Source of the DNA: Naematelia aurantialba
Lineage: Eukaryota; Basidiomycota; Tremellomycetes; Tremellales; Naemateliaceae
Assembly: GCA_021527695.1 (NCBI GenBank)
Contig: JAKFAO010000002.1
Coordinates: 930,501-994,500 of the forward strand
Direction: 5' to 3'
DNA: 64,000 nt
Part shown: positions 45,277-54,833 of the stretch, one piece after another
How positions within the stretch are numbered: the first letter of the stretch is position 1
Layout of the letters: each line of letters opens with the position of its first letter
Notes under the pieces: generated by a model
What the model saw: only the letters and a program-made list of their open reading frames with translations
Databases searched by the model: none
Told to the model about the DNA's origin: nothing
Position numbers and translations under genes: made by a program

Positions 45277-46620
45277 ATGTCCGCCTCTACCCCAGCGGCG
45301 GGCACGCCTACGGGCGCTGCGAACCCGCAAGCATCCAAAATCAACCTCACGCAGATCATGTCGAATATCCCTCATCTGATCAAACTCGCCGGAGCCGGCA
45401 CTCTCAAGCCAATCCAGATCACCCAGGTATCTGCACCTCTTAAGACGTCTTGGTCCCTGATCTGATCGTGCATGTGGTATTAGTTGCGCTCGATCCTGTT
45501 CAAGAATATCAAGCAGATTGCGATATCACTCATTGGCTCTGGCGGGGACACGCAGCCGTTGCTGAATCTGCCGCCTTCGCTCGACCCCGCGCGTCCATGG
45601 GAAGGGCAGGGGCCGCTATGCACCGCCGAGGACTGGCGCAACCTCGCTGCCAATGCCATCGGGGAGGCGCGGGTCAAGGTCAGAGAAGCAGCGGGCAAGG
45701 CACAGGCGCGCGCAGCGGCCGGCGGCACCGCTGGTACCAGTGCAGGCTCGACACCCGGCCAATCTCAGCCCGGCTCACCGCAGCCTTTGGCGGGCGGGCA
45801 GGCGTCCGGCTCACAGCAGCCACTACGGCCGACCGCGTTCATGCCGATGGATGAGTTCAAGGCCATGTTGGCTCTTACGCCAGAAGCCCGCCATGCATTG
45901 TTCGAGAAGGTGCCTTTCCAGACCGTTGGCAGACATTCGCAATGGGCTGACACATGTAGGATCCGTCTATCAAACGGCGCTTCACCGGCGCTTTGAACAT
46001 GTACAGAGAACACCAGTCCAAAGCTGCGCAGGCGAAAAACCCAAACCAACCTCAATCCGCAGCGCAGACAGCCGGTCAGGGGACCTCTGGGCTACCAGCC
46101 CCAGCCACCAATCTGCATACCGGACAGGCCTTCCACCTGGCATTACCAACCCGACGAGAGCGCGACGAAGACCGGCGGAAACGCAAGTTCCGCGAGTTTG
46201 TCAGAGAGGATGCGCCAGGGATGGAGATTGAGCTTGGCGTCCCAGAGGTGCGCTCGACGTTTCTCATACCTGGACTCTATTCTGGTCTGACACGGTACAG
46301 GTGTTGGGCGAGGTCATGGACGCGTTTGTGGCGGAAGCAGCCAAGGGCGCATTCAAGCTTGCTAGGCACCGCAAGGCAGACAAGGTTGAACTGAAGGACA
46401 TTGCATACTTCCTTGGTTAGTCCCTCGAGGCGACCCGACCCTATCCGTGATATGCCTGCTGATGATTGCTGCAGATAAAACGTACAGTCTGACTGTGCCT
46501 GGATTCGACGTCCATCCAACAGAACGGCGGCATGTGGTGCCAGAAGGAGACAGGAAGAAGGGGAAAGGCGTCGCACCCAGAGCAGCGCGCCTAGGGCGAG
46601 GTGTCAGAGAGGAGGAATGA
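45277..46620 (+). CDS. TAF12: TFIID/SAGA subunit TAF12 (histone-fold)
   Basis: TAF12 pairs with TAF4 (TFIID) or Ada1 (SAGA) through an H2B-like histone fold. ATG at 45277 gives MSASTPAAGTPTGAANPQA, followed by INLTQIMSNIPHLIKLAGAG and a Gly/Ala/Gln-rich linker. The fold begins at RKRKFREFVREDAPGMEIEL and continues after an intron as VLGEVMDAFVAEAAKGAFKL, ARHRKADKVELKDIAYFLDK and SLTVPGFDVHP. This matches TAF12 spacing (ARHRKS...ELKDV...IPGF) known from yeast and human. The C-terminal tail is basic (DRKKGKGVAPRAARLGRG). Four short introns are visible; one comes right after QITQ at about 45430-45482. The intron between ALFEK and DPSIKRRFTG is inferred from frame. Confidence 0.88.
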
Positions 46621-47039
46621 GCTGTTTTGCTTTGGGATTCGGATTCGGGTACGACATCGACTCTTGACACGCACGACATGTTGTATGTACTTTTAATCTG
46701 TAGCGATCGAACCAGGTCCAGAAGACGTGATATATGAAGCCACAAATGCATTTGCAAGCTGTGCTGCACGGATAAACAGAATGGAAGGCTACGGACCAGA
46801 CCATCCTTTATGCGTATTCTCCTATCGCGATAGCGACACAGCAGCTTCGTGCTCTCAGCGTTTGATTGCTGGACCAGTGGTCCTTCCACGGTTTGCCAAT
46901 CTCGACTAGCTAGACCATATAAGACGCCCCGTCCGCCTGGTCGTCTTTCATCTGACAGCATACTTGTCTCCTGCCTTTGCACTAGAGAGTCTAGAGTGTT
47001 GTATCTTGCGCATTTGCACTTACCAGCCAACCCAGGAAT
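46621..47039. other. Intergenic upstream of first intronless orphan
   Basis: 419 bases holding the TAF12 3' UTR and the promoter with a TATA-like box at 46918. No gene supported. Confidence 0.55.
46918..46923 (+). promoter_or_regulatory. TATA-like box of orphan gene A
   Basis: TATAAG in the context ccatataagacg, 122 bases before the ATG at 47040. Confidence 0.5.
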
Positions 47040-48053
47040 ATGACTATCACTCGTACACCTGCACGCGAGACTGCCCCCACTAGCTCGGGAGCGTTGTTCT
47101 TATACGTGCCGGGAGTCCAATTCAATGATGCTGTGTCTCCTCAGCCAAGACGTGAGATCCCATCAGCGTTCTCCAGTGTCCAACGCACTCTGTACGCATC
47201 CACCGCCTCCGAGGCCAGCGCAGGTCACCCTCGATCCAAGTTGCCGCCCACCAGTCGGACAGCCGACGATGTCTCTGCGGCCGCTTCTCCTGAAAGGCGA
47301 GTTACACACGTGAGGGGTGGAACACACCACGATGACTATCGCGATAACTATTCAACTTGTGGAAACTCGAGCATCCGGCCGTATGCCACGGTCACTTCGG
47401 GCGGCATAAAGAATCAATCTTCTCTGATCCAGCCCGCTCCGCGCCGTGTGCCAGACTCACGTGCTACGAGTGTCGCCCAAGGCATGACGCCACTTACTAG
47501 AGCGCTCGGCAATACTAGCCTGATGGTCATCCCACGCTTTGGGAATTATAAGCAGGCACCTGTGGCTTCCTCGAGTGCCTACTGTCGCCGAGTTCCAGTG
47601 CCGTACGCGAACACATCCCTCAGGACCGGCCCAGCCCGAGATAATGATTTCACTTACCAGTCTGCACAGTCCAGCCAGCCCCGTCAGCGACATACCAGTG
47701 TGAGTTCTCAAGTGAGCTGGAGGGGCGCGACACTCGTGTGGGAGGTTTCCGGAGGAAGATGCGAGTGGCAGCTGAAGGACTTGTCTGCCCTTCAGCTATG
47801 GCCGTTCCTCGACAGTCTCCTCAGCTACGAAAGTCTCCAGGACCTTGAGCTGGGACTTGGTCGTCTCGGGATCCGTGCCCCCATCGAAGCACGCATTCGA
47901 GCCCTGGGAGCCATTCGGGCCGGTCTCAAGACGTTGGCGTACAGCCAGAAATACACATCCGCCGTATGCGATGAAGAAGCAGACGGAGACGATACGCTGA
48001 TTCTGCCACGGGAGCTCGCCCCGAAGTTCCTTCCTGGCTTCAAGAGATTGTAG
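47040..48053 (+). CDS. Unrecognised intronless protein (orphan A)
   Basis: A single uninterrupted frame of 337 residues starts at ATG 47040 (MTITRTPARETAPTSSG). I recognise no domain. The first two thirds are low complexity, rich in Ser, Thr, Arg and Pro. The last third looks folded: WRGATLVWEVSGGRCEWQLK, LSALQLWPFLDSLLSYESLQ and LGRLGIRAPIEARIRALGAI suggest helices. It ends LPRELAPKFLPGFKRL. Open length, an upstream TATA-like box and a 3' spacer before the next gene argue it is real, but no homologue is known to me. It differs from neighbours in lacking introns. Confidence 0.6.
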   Translation: MTITRTPARETAPTSSGALFLYVPGVQFNDAVSPQPRREIPSAFSSVQRTLYASTASEASAGHPRSKLPPTSRTADDVSAAASPERRVTHVRGGTHHDDYRDNYSTCGNSSIRPYATVTSGGIKNQSSLIQPAPRRVPDSRATSVAQGMTPLTRALGNTSLMVIPRFGNYKQAPVASSSAYCRRVPVPYANTSLRTGPARDNDFTYQSAQSSQPRQRHTSVSSQVSWRGATLVWEVSGGRCEWQLKDLSALQLWPFLDSLLSYESLQDLELGLGRLGIRAPIEARIRALGAIRAGLKTLAYSQKYTSAVCDEEADGDDTLILPRELAPKFLPGFKRL

Positions 48054-48689
48054 AACCAGGACGTCGCTCCGTTTTAAGGGATGAAACAGGGACATAAGAG
48101 ACTTTAGATGAGCAGGCATATAGGTTGCAGTGAACTCGAGAAGACGTCTATGCGGCGGCAACACAGGCGGAGTGAGTGTATGCCATGGGGGGTTACCAGC
48201 GCCGGGATGTGGCAAGATGAGTATATGCATACCTTCATCCACCGGTCGGGTCATCGGCACTCCATTTTCTCAGTTTGATATGGCCTCTCAGTTTGATATG
48301 GATTGATCTTCGAACAGTAGCAGAGAGGTCACACTTTGCACCAGTCGGCGGCTTCTCGACAAGTTTCGCCACTTCCAATCGCCGTTGGGGTTCTCGCCGT
48401 CCTCTGTCGCTGGTCATCAAGGGAGCTACGAAGAGGTAGCCAGACTATCGGATCCCAGGGTCTTGTGCTCTACCACCTACCACTCGACCACTACCACGCA
48501 CAAAAACATGCAGAGGTAGATACGGCAAGGGAGCGTTGGCTTTGGGACGCTAGCTTTCAAGAGCCGACAGCGCAACTCCTTTGCAGTCTTGCCTTGCTTG
48601 CCCACCTATATAGTAAGTGCAGACTCGTTACCTGATCGCCAGCGTTTCCAGTACCTAGTCTGTCTTTCGACCATCTCAATCCCCTTTAC
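48054..48689. other. Intergenic between orphans A and B
   Basis: 636 bases. A 15-base direct repeat (ctcagtttgatatgg) occurs twice near 48269-48301, and a TATA-like box lies at 48607. No gene supported. Confidence 0.6.
48607..48613 (+). promoter_or_regulatory. TATA-like box of orphan gene B
   Basis: TATATAG in cctatatagtaag, 83 bases upstream of the ATG at 48690. Confidence 0.5.
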
Positions 48690-49940
48690 ATGGCGCCAAA
48701 GCAGCGGGCCGACCGAGGCTCTCAGGGGTCTCAGACGACGGCACCGCCGGGCCGACAGGTCCGGTCGAACAACCATCAAATCACACAGGGAGCGTGCCAA
48801 AATGTGTTCCCCAGCCGACCTGAACCCAACAGCTATGGCTCGTCACACCCGGAATGGCAAAGTATGTCTCATGACAACACATCGAATTACAACGACCCTG
48901 CCTCCCATTCTCGGCATTTCCCTCGCGAGCAAGACGGCCGCACGGTGTCATCCCAATATGGTTGGCAAGAGCCGCCTGAACGAAGTGTTGGGTTTTATAG
49001 CGGTGCAGGCCATGGTCACCGTCAAGATGGTGGGGTCAACACACAAGCTGACGTGTCTTTCGGGCTTGCACCGTCCTCGTCATCCAGTCGCGGGTACTAC
49101 AACGCCAATCCCTCCAATCGAGGCCATTCCCAACCAGCCAGTCATTATCAGGCACAGCAACCAGCCAGTTATCATCAAGCAAATCGACCAACCAACTATC
49201 CTCCACTGTATCCGCAACACACGGTCCCTGCAAACTTCAGCGTTAGTCTGCAACAGAGACAACGTGGGGATCATAATCTCGCTCCAGGGCAGTTTGGCAA
49301 CCCTAGTCATTCTTCAATGCAGCCTTCTATGTACACTCATAGTGGCACATCTTCTCGCTCTGATCAGAGGCCGTGGGGGCACGATGCCAGTCATACCAGT
49401 GCTTATTCGCCTCACAGCGGTCATATGGGTGGCACGGGGCACCGAGTTGGCGGGGATCAGAGAGATCACCCAGATGACAGAACTCACAGCAACCGAAATG
49501 CTGGTCGGTACAATCCCTCCACCCACTTCGCAGATCCGACAGCAATCACTGGGCCTTCGGGCCATAACACTTCCAATTACCAGGATCCGCTTGATACTTC
49601 TCGCCCTCATCCCGAGGGGAACTTTGGTCCTGGTGATATCCAGTATGAACCTCCAAGGTTTGATGCTCGTGCTTATTCCTCTCGCAAACGACCTCGCCGA
49701 CCTGTAGGATCACTCCATGGCTCCGGTGAACCGCTCTACACGAGCGACGTGGTGGAGCTAATAACCCAGCCTCTGAACTCGCAGCCCGGAAGCCGGGATA
49801 TGCTTACATTCGAAGAGCTCGGGTTCCGCGATTCCCAACGCGCGCAGGCAGCGTGGCTCTCTGTAGCGTACAGCGACGATGTGGTATGCGCTGTGAGGTC
49901 CTCGTCTTCCAGCGACGGCTCACAAGGCTCTACTCACTGA
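48690..49940 (+). CDS. Unrecognised intronless Gln/Asn/Ser/His-rich protein (orphan B)
   Basis: One uninterrupted 416-residue frame begins MAPKQRADRGSQGSQTT. Composition is dominated by Ser, Gln, Asn, His, Gly and Tyr (for example ASHYQAQQPASYHQANRP), a prion-like profile, with no recognisable domain until a short helical C-terminus: MLTFEELGFRDSQRAQAAWL and SVAYSDDVVCAV. A basic patch (YSSRKRPRRPVGS) could be a nuclear localisation signal. The motif SGEPLYTSD near the end resembles SGEPLPTGD in orphan C. Function unknown. Confidence 0.6.
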   Translation: MAPKQRADRGSQGSQTTAPPGRQVRSNNHQITQGACQNVFPSRPEPNSYGSSHPEWQSMSHDNTSNYNDPASHSRHFPREQDGRTVSSQYGWQEPPERSVGFYSGAGHGHRQDGGVNTQADVSFGLAPSSSSSRGYYNANPSNRGHSQPASHYQAQQPASYHQANRPTNYPPLYPQHTVPANFSVSLQQRQRGDHNLAPGQFGNPSHSSMQPSMYTHSGTSSRSDQRPWGHDASHTSAYSPHSGHMGGTGHRVGGDQRDHPDDRTHSNRNAGRYNPSTHFADPTAITGPSGHNTSNYQDPLDTSRPHPEGNFGPGDIQYEPPRFDARAYSSRKRPRRPVGSLHGSGEPLYTSDVVELITQPLNSQPGSRDMLTFEELGFRDSQRAQAAWLSVAYSDDVVCAVRSSSSSDGSQGSTH

Positions 49941-50821
49941 TGTAGAGGCAAGGGGGGAACGAGGAGAAGACCACAGGGTGGCCGGACTTCCTGGCTGTGG
50001 GAACGGCTGCGTGAACAAATGCTAGGACGCGCGTTGTCTGCTGGAACTCTCCCTTGTCTTGTAACTCTCCTTAATGTGCAAAGTTCCTTTGATGTGAGAA
50101 GCTCCCTTGACGAGTGAGTGGCGAATAAGGGAGAGGGGGGGCGGGGTGTACTGCCTCACCATCCCCAGTTCGCATGATGATCAACGTGTGAAAGAATTGG
50201 AGAGGTGAAGGCAGTGTACGTCGCGGATATCCTTTCTGATATTATGGCATTGCTCGGCGTTCACAGCCCTTCTACAGTGCAGCGGTCATCTTGTTTCACA
50301 CTATGGACAGGCTCCGGCTCCTGATCCTAGCTGATTCACTGGTCTCCCTAATACATTGTCTCCTGTCTCCCTGCCGAGCGATTAGGTGAGAAACGCCTTG
50401 TCTGCGCGGCTTAGAGGGCGAGTTCTGGTCCTGTTACTAGAGGGGTGTTGGGGACGATCATGGCGGCTTTGCTGTGGCAGGTCGCGAGATAAGAGGACAG
50501 CTCGGCACGCATTGCGCCTCGAGACCTTGCAGATTGAGGTCAGTGCACTACGGGACGGCACCCGGAACCAGAAGCACTGGCGGGCTCGTAGCAGGTCCTT
50601 GCCGAGTGAAATACGAATGGGACGTCGTGTAGCCATCAAGCTGACGCCTGGCGCCTGACCCGTATATGAAGGCAGGAAAGGAGAGTGTTCCTTCCCACGT
50701 AAGTCGAGCTCCGCTCCGATCAGCTTTGAGCCTCTCCCCAGGCTACATAAGTCCAGCCGGTGCCGAGACACTCGACATCCGCTCTCATATCCAATCGTAT
50801 AAGCCTTCCACTGCCATTCCA
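49941..50821. other. Intergenic between orphans B and C
   Basis: About 880 bases if orphan C starts at 50822. A TATA-like gtatatgaagg lies at about 50662-50672 and a tacataag near 50744. The minus-strand frame at 50382-50822 has no recognisable domain and is not called. Confidence 0.5.
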
Positions 50822-51427
50822 ATGAGTTCGAGCCATAGCCAGCAGACGCCGTCCTCGTCAGGAGCGGGCGAGTCCGTTCCTACTGCTGGGAGCTCTACAA
50901 CCCCTGCAACAACAACATCCCTAGGGTTCTTCAGGGCGCCCGACACTAGCTCGAGGGGAAGAGGCAACGTATCAAGCTCGCCGACGGCCTCGAGGGGCAG
51001 CTCTGCTCAAGGTCCTCGCCTGGACAGCTCAAGAGGCGGCCGATCTTCTACCCAAACCCACTGCGACCCCAGCACCGCGCCTTCGGGCTCTCGCGGCCAC
51101 AGATCCCTGGGGACGACGCCGTCCCACATCCCTCGACGGCCGACGACGTCCACCGCGTCCGGAACTCAGGGCGTACCTGGAGATAGAGAGCATCCGAGGC
51201 TCAACCGTGCAGTGCAGGACGCGCTTCGATCCGATGGAGCACCGCGGCAGATGGGAGAGTATCCACACCTAGTTTCGCCTCAAGGAGGCCCGACACGGTT
51301 CCAGGGCTGGAGGCCGGAATGGGGCACATCCCCTTCGCAGGGCACGGAAGGAACAGCATCGGGCACGGCCACGAGCCGGTACGGGAGCAGTGGCGAGCCG
51401 CTGCCCACAGGGGATCCCGACGCCTGA
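50822..51427 (+). CDS. Unrecognised intronless Ser/Thr/Gly-rich protein (orphan C)
   Basis: The frame is open from 50666, but I prefer the ATG at 50822 (MSSSHSQQTPSSSGAGES), because TATA-like sequences lie at about 50663 and 50745. This gives 201 residues. The protein is almost wholly low complexity (SSRGRGNVSSSPTASRGSS), with a modest predicted helix HPRLNRAVQDALRSDG, then ends SSGEPLPTGDPDA. No domain recognised. The terminal SGEPL motif resembles one near the end of orphan B, hinting at common ancestry. Without transcripts its status as a gene is uncertain. Confidence 0.45.
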   Translation: MSSSHSQQTPSSSGAGESVPTAGSSTTPATTTSLGFFRAPDTSSRGRGNVSSSPTASRGSSAQGPRLDSSRGGRSSTQTHCDPSTAPSGSRGHRSLGTTPSHIPRRPTTSTASGTQGVPGDREHPRLNRAVQDALRSDGAPRQMGEYPHLVSPQGGPTRFQGWRPEWGTSPSQGTEGTASGTATSRYGSSGEPLPTGDPDA

Positions 51428-52001
51428 TGACTTGACGCCAACTCGCCGTCCGGTCCGCTCGTCGAGATACCGAAGAAGCAGAATTGTCACTTCAGTGGCA
51501 AGAAGTGGTGAGCGAGGACAAGAAAAGTTTGTAGATAACTTGACCATCAACTGCACAGTGCTGAGATGCAAAGAGTGTGCTGCACCAGCCTGGACAATTC
51601 ACAGATACAGTAGTAGGTCGCACGAAAGGGCTCTTGGCTCATTCGCCACTCACAGGGTGGGTACCGTCACATGTGCCCTCTCACCGGCGGGTCGTCCGAG
51701 CCTGCTGCTTTGCAACAGTCACGCCTGCTCTAGCCCAGCTCAGGCCGTTCATTTTACTTCATTTGACAACATAGGGCTCCATGCCAACAAGCAAAGCCGC
51801 TACGTGCTGCACGAATAGAAAATTCCCACGACTCTTACGCCTCGAGTCGCCGCCGCCCCGATCGCTCGAAACAAGAAAGGAGCCAGACGACCATGGACAA
51901 AGGATCTGCGGTGTGCCGTTTCAGGCGGCTACGCGTCCAAGTCCATTCACACATACAAAGCACGGTCAGAACACCTCGGCACGGCCGACGTGGACGGCGC
52001 T
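51428..52001. other. Intergenic upstream of the 52 kb gene
   Basis: 574 bases with no recognisable gene. It presumably contains the promoter of the next gene, and a 5' exon cannot be excluded. Confidence 0.5.
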
Positions 52002-53333
52002 ATGGACGCGATAGATTGGTCGTTGTTCCCGTCCTTGCCGCCTGCAGGGACCAAAGCGAGCCAGAACCTCTTCTCTGATCTTCAGCTGCTCCGCAATGCG
52101 ATTGCCCCGACCTCCCTACCCAACAACAAAGCCGCGACGCATAACACCAAGCACGGGACCAAGCCACAATCTCGTGCCGAGTATCTCCGGCCACAGCCAC
52201 AGCTGCAGCCGCTGCAGCAGCCGTCGCGCCATGGCGAGCTCTTGGCCCCTGTGCAGGCGGGACCTATCCGGCGCGCGTCGAGTTTCGAAGATCGGCGCGG
52301 CCGAGGTAATCGTGCGGGCGTCGGAGCGGGGCCAGGTGTCAGACAAGTCCGGAACTCGATATCTGGTCTGAGCGGGGCCATGAGGGCGGTGGGTGCAATT
52401 GCGGCCGGTGCACTGCCGAGTGGGTCCGGACAGGTCGTGGGACCTTCGATCGCCCGCCCGCCTCTCGTCCGGCGTACGGCGTCGTTCGAGCTCAAGCCTG
52501 GGACTGCTCGCGCCAAACCTGATCCTTCTCAGCACGGCAAGGTACAGTCCAAGGAGGTGAGGCGAGCAAGGGGCCACGAACGCACCGCGTCCGACTCCAC
52601 GGTAGCTGGGGTCGCTCACTCGCTGCCCACCGTTTCCTCCATCTCCCATCTGCCTGTGCGGACCAGCTCGTTCGGCGAAACATCGTCAAAGTCGATGCAA
52701 AATTCCATATTGATTCCCCTCGGCGGACCGCGCCAGAAGACGACGAAACTACTCACAACGTTGCAAGCATTAACGCCGGTCTCGAGAATGAGGGACTTTC
52801 ACCCTGCCCGACCCAATTCGGCGCGTCTCCACCCCGCAGGGCTGATAGCGCCATTGGCTGTCGTCCTCGAGGCACTAGTTAGTGAGCGCACGGTATTACA
52901 GGGGTGCGACGGTGAGATCGCGATCACGAAGCAACATTTACCCGCCATGCGTGACGGTAGGGCACTCCAGCTCGGAGGAGAGGGCGAGTTCGACTGGCGC
53001 AATGTGCGGCGTTACGTCCGCGCGGTGGGCGGCATCATCGACGAGATCTTGCCTCTCTTGAGTGCCATCAGCACTCAGGTCACGCAAGAACATGTCGCAA
53101 AAGTGTCAGAGCTGATGAAGCAGGTCAGTAGAAGCCTCCTTTGGGATGGGCGACGCTAGCTTAGCTGACACGCGCAGATCAAGGTGTACGTGGGAAAGAT
53201 AAAAAAAGTGTTTGGCGAGCTGGCGGCGATGTACGTCGACCAGTATGGCTTCATGAGGGGCTGGTGGGACGAGGCAGGCATGAAGGGCGCGGCGGCTGAA
53301 GTGGGGCGATGGGGCGAGTTGCTAGATGCATAG
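52002..53333 (+). CDS. Unrecognised protein with helical C-terminal region
   Basis: The frame is open from before 52002; the first ATG gives MDAIDWSLFPSLPPAGTKAS. About 300 residues of Pro/Arg/Ser-rich sequence contain two similar phospho-type motifs, IRRASSFEDRRG and VRRTASFELKPG. A conserved-looking helical C-terminus follows: LIAPLAVVLEALVSERTVLQ, FDWRNVRRYVRAVGGIIDEI and THE-like segment TQEHVAKVSELMKQ. An intron at about 53126-53178 joins MKQ to IKVYVGKIKKVFGELAAMYV, and the protein ends GRWGELLDA. RRxSF repeats look like basophilic-kinase or 14-3-3 sites. No named family recognised. Confidence 0.7.
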
Positions 53334-53537
53334 GGGGTGGGAGGGTTGGTTGGTTATGTGATCACATCGTGGTCTTCGAAGCAGCGCGAGCTTTGTCAAG
53401 CTCGACAGTGGGCGCTTCGAGGCTACATGGATCGCAGATGATCATTCTACCTGGTCTATATGGGGTCTCCAATCTGTGTTGTCAGTGCCACTGGGAGCCA
53501 CTGGAAACTAGGAACACCTAGTCACCGGACAAGCCTC

Positions 53538-54833
53538 TCATTTCTTGATACCATACTGCTTGGCATACTCCTGAATAGCCAGGAGCTCCTCCTCCATGCC
53601 GCCCTTTTCCCTCAAGTACGCCAAGATATCTTCCATCCTCAACACCGCCTCGATCGGGACGCCAAACTCCTCTTCAACCTCCTGCACTGTGCTCTTGCCG
53701 CTCGCACCCCTGCCCGTCTCTTGCCGGTCGACGAGCTGGGCGACGCCGACCAGTTTGGCCTCGGGATGCTGCGCGATGATGTCGATTGCCTCGCGGATCG
53801 CTTTACCGCTGGTCAGGACGTCGTCGATGATCACGATACGCCCGCGGAGGGGTGCGCCGACGAGCGAGCCGCCTTCGCCGTGCTGGATGAGGGATACGGA
53901 GTGAGGAGTAGCGGAGTGAGGGAAAGGCCATGGAGAGAGGCAGAGGAGATAGGGGAGAAGTGTGTGGTGGGAGGAGTAATCAGGGGTGGTCACGCGATGT
54001 CAGCGCGTACTTCAAAGGCTTCCTGGACTGTTGGATAGCCTCTCCACTCATGTTGTAACGACCGTGAAGAAGAGAATGACGAACTTAAGATGGGGCACTA
54101 GAACATGGTGAAGAACAGGACGGCGAAGAGATGGTGAAGAAAGGACGGAGGCAAGAGACAGTGAAGAAGTGAATGGGGCACGAAGAGAGAGAGAGAGAAC
54201 GACGGCACGTAGAGAGAGTGGAAAGGGAGCAGACGGGAAGAAATAACTCACATCCTTCACCTCCTTGCGATTATACCCAAACCCGCACTCTCGCCCATAA
54301 TCCCGCTTGAGGGCGACTGCCGTAATCGCTGCCAGCGGGATACCCTTGTACGCCGGGCCAAAGAGGACGTCGAACTCGGGTATCCGTGAATGGGCGATAA
54401 GTTCGGCGAGGGCGGCGCTGGTGCTGCTCAAGAGGGAGGACGAGTGGAGCAGGCCTGCGTTGAAGAAGTACGGTGAGATGCTGGATGTGTCAGCTCGTGC
54501 CTGCAGTCCATATCGGCTGGCGCGCAGGCGCTTGGGGTAGGGAGAGGGGGAAGGGGACGGGGAGGGAGAGGAGGTCAGGAATTGGACGTGGTGAGGGTGA
54601 GGAGAGAGCAGAGGAGAGACGAGTACGATGGACGAGTGAGCAGCAAGACAGTAGAGCAAGAGAGGAGAGATAAGTAATAGAGGAGAGAGAAGCAAGAGAA
54701 GAGAGAAAGGCCTCGAGAAGACGAGCGAGACCCACCGGCCCGACTTGAGCTCAAACCGCCCAAACAGGAGCACGCCCGACGCGATTGCGTCCTCGATGAA
54801 CTTGACTTTTGCGGGTTCCAGCTTGCCCGCCAT
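53538..54833 (-). CDS. URA5: Orotate phosphoribosyltransferase (OPRTase)
   Basis: Ura5 converts orotate plus PRPP to OMP in de novo pyrimidine synthesis; it is a soluble cytosolic dimer. Exons 54736-54833, 54252-54480 and 53538-53882 sum to 672 nt, giving 223 residues, the normal size. Motifs: [75 protein letters not shown], and the PRPP-binding loop [20 protein letters not shown]. It ends [11 protein letters not shown]. The two introns (54481-54735, 255 nt; 53883-54251, 369 nt) are long and made mainly of purine-rich repeats on the plus strand, unlike introns elsewhere here. The single-frame reading into intron 2 seen on the minus strand is not coding. Confidence 0.96.

Noticed and set aside
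50382..50822. 146-residue minus-strand frame between orphans B and C
   Set aside because: No recognisable domain, and it overlaps the likely promoter of orphan C on the other strand.
47040..51427. Mating-type locus or transposon interpretation of the orphan trio
   Set aside because: No homeodomain, pheromone CaaX end, receptor, transposase, reverse transcriptase or terminal repeats are visible.
53538..53993. Reading URA5 through 53883-53993 as coding
   Set aside because: The segment continues an open frame but replaces the conserved KEVKD-HGEGG junction; splicing 53883-54251 restores it.
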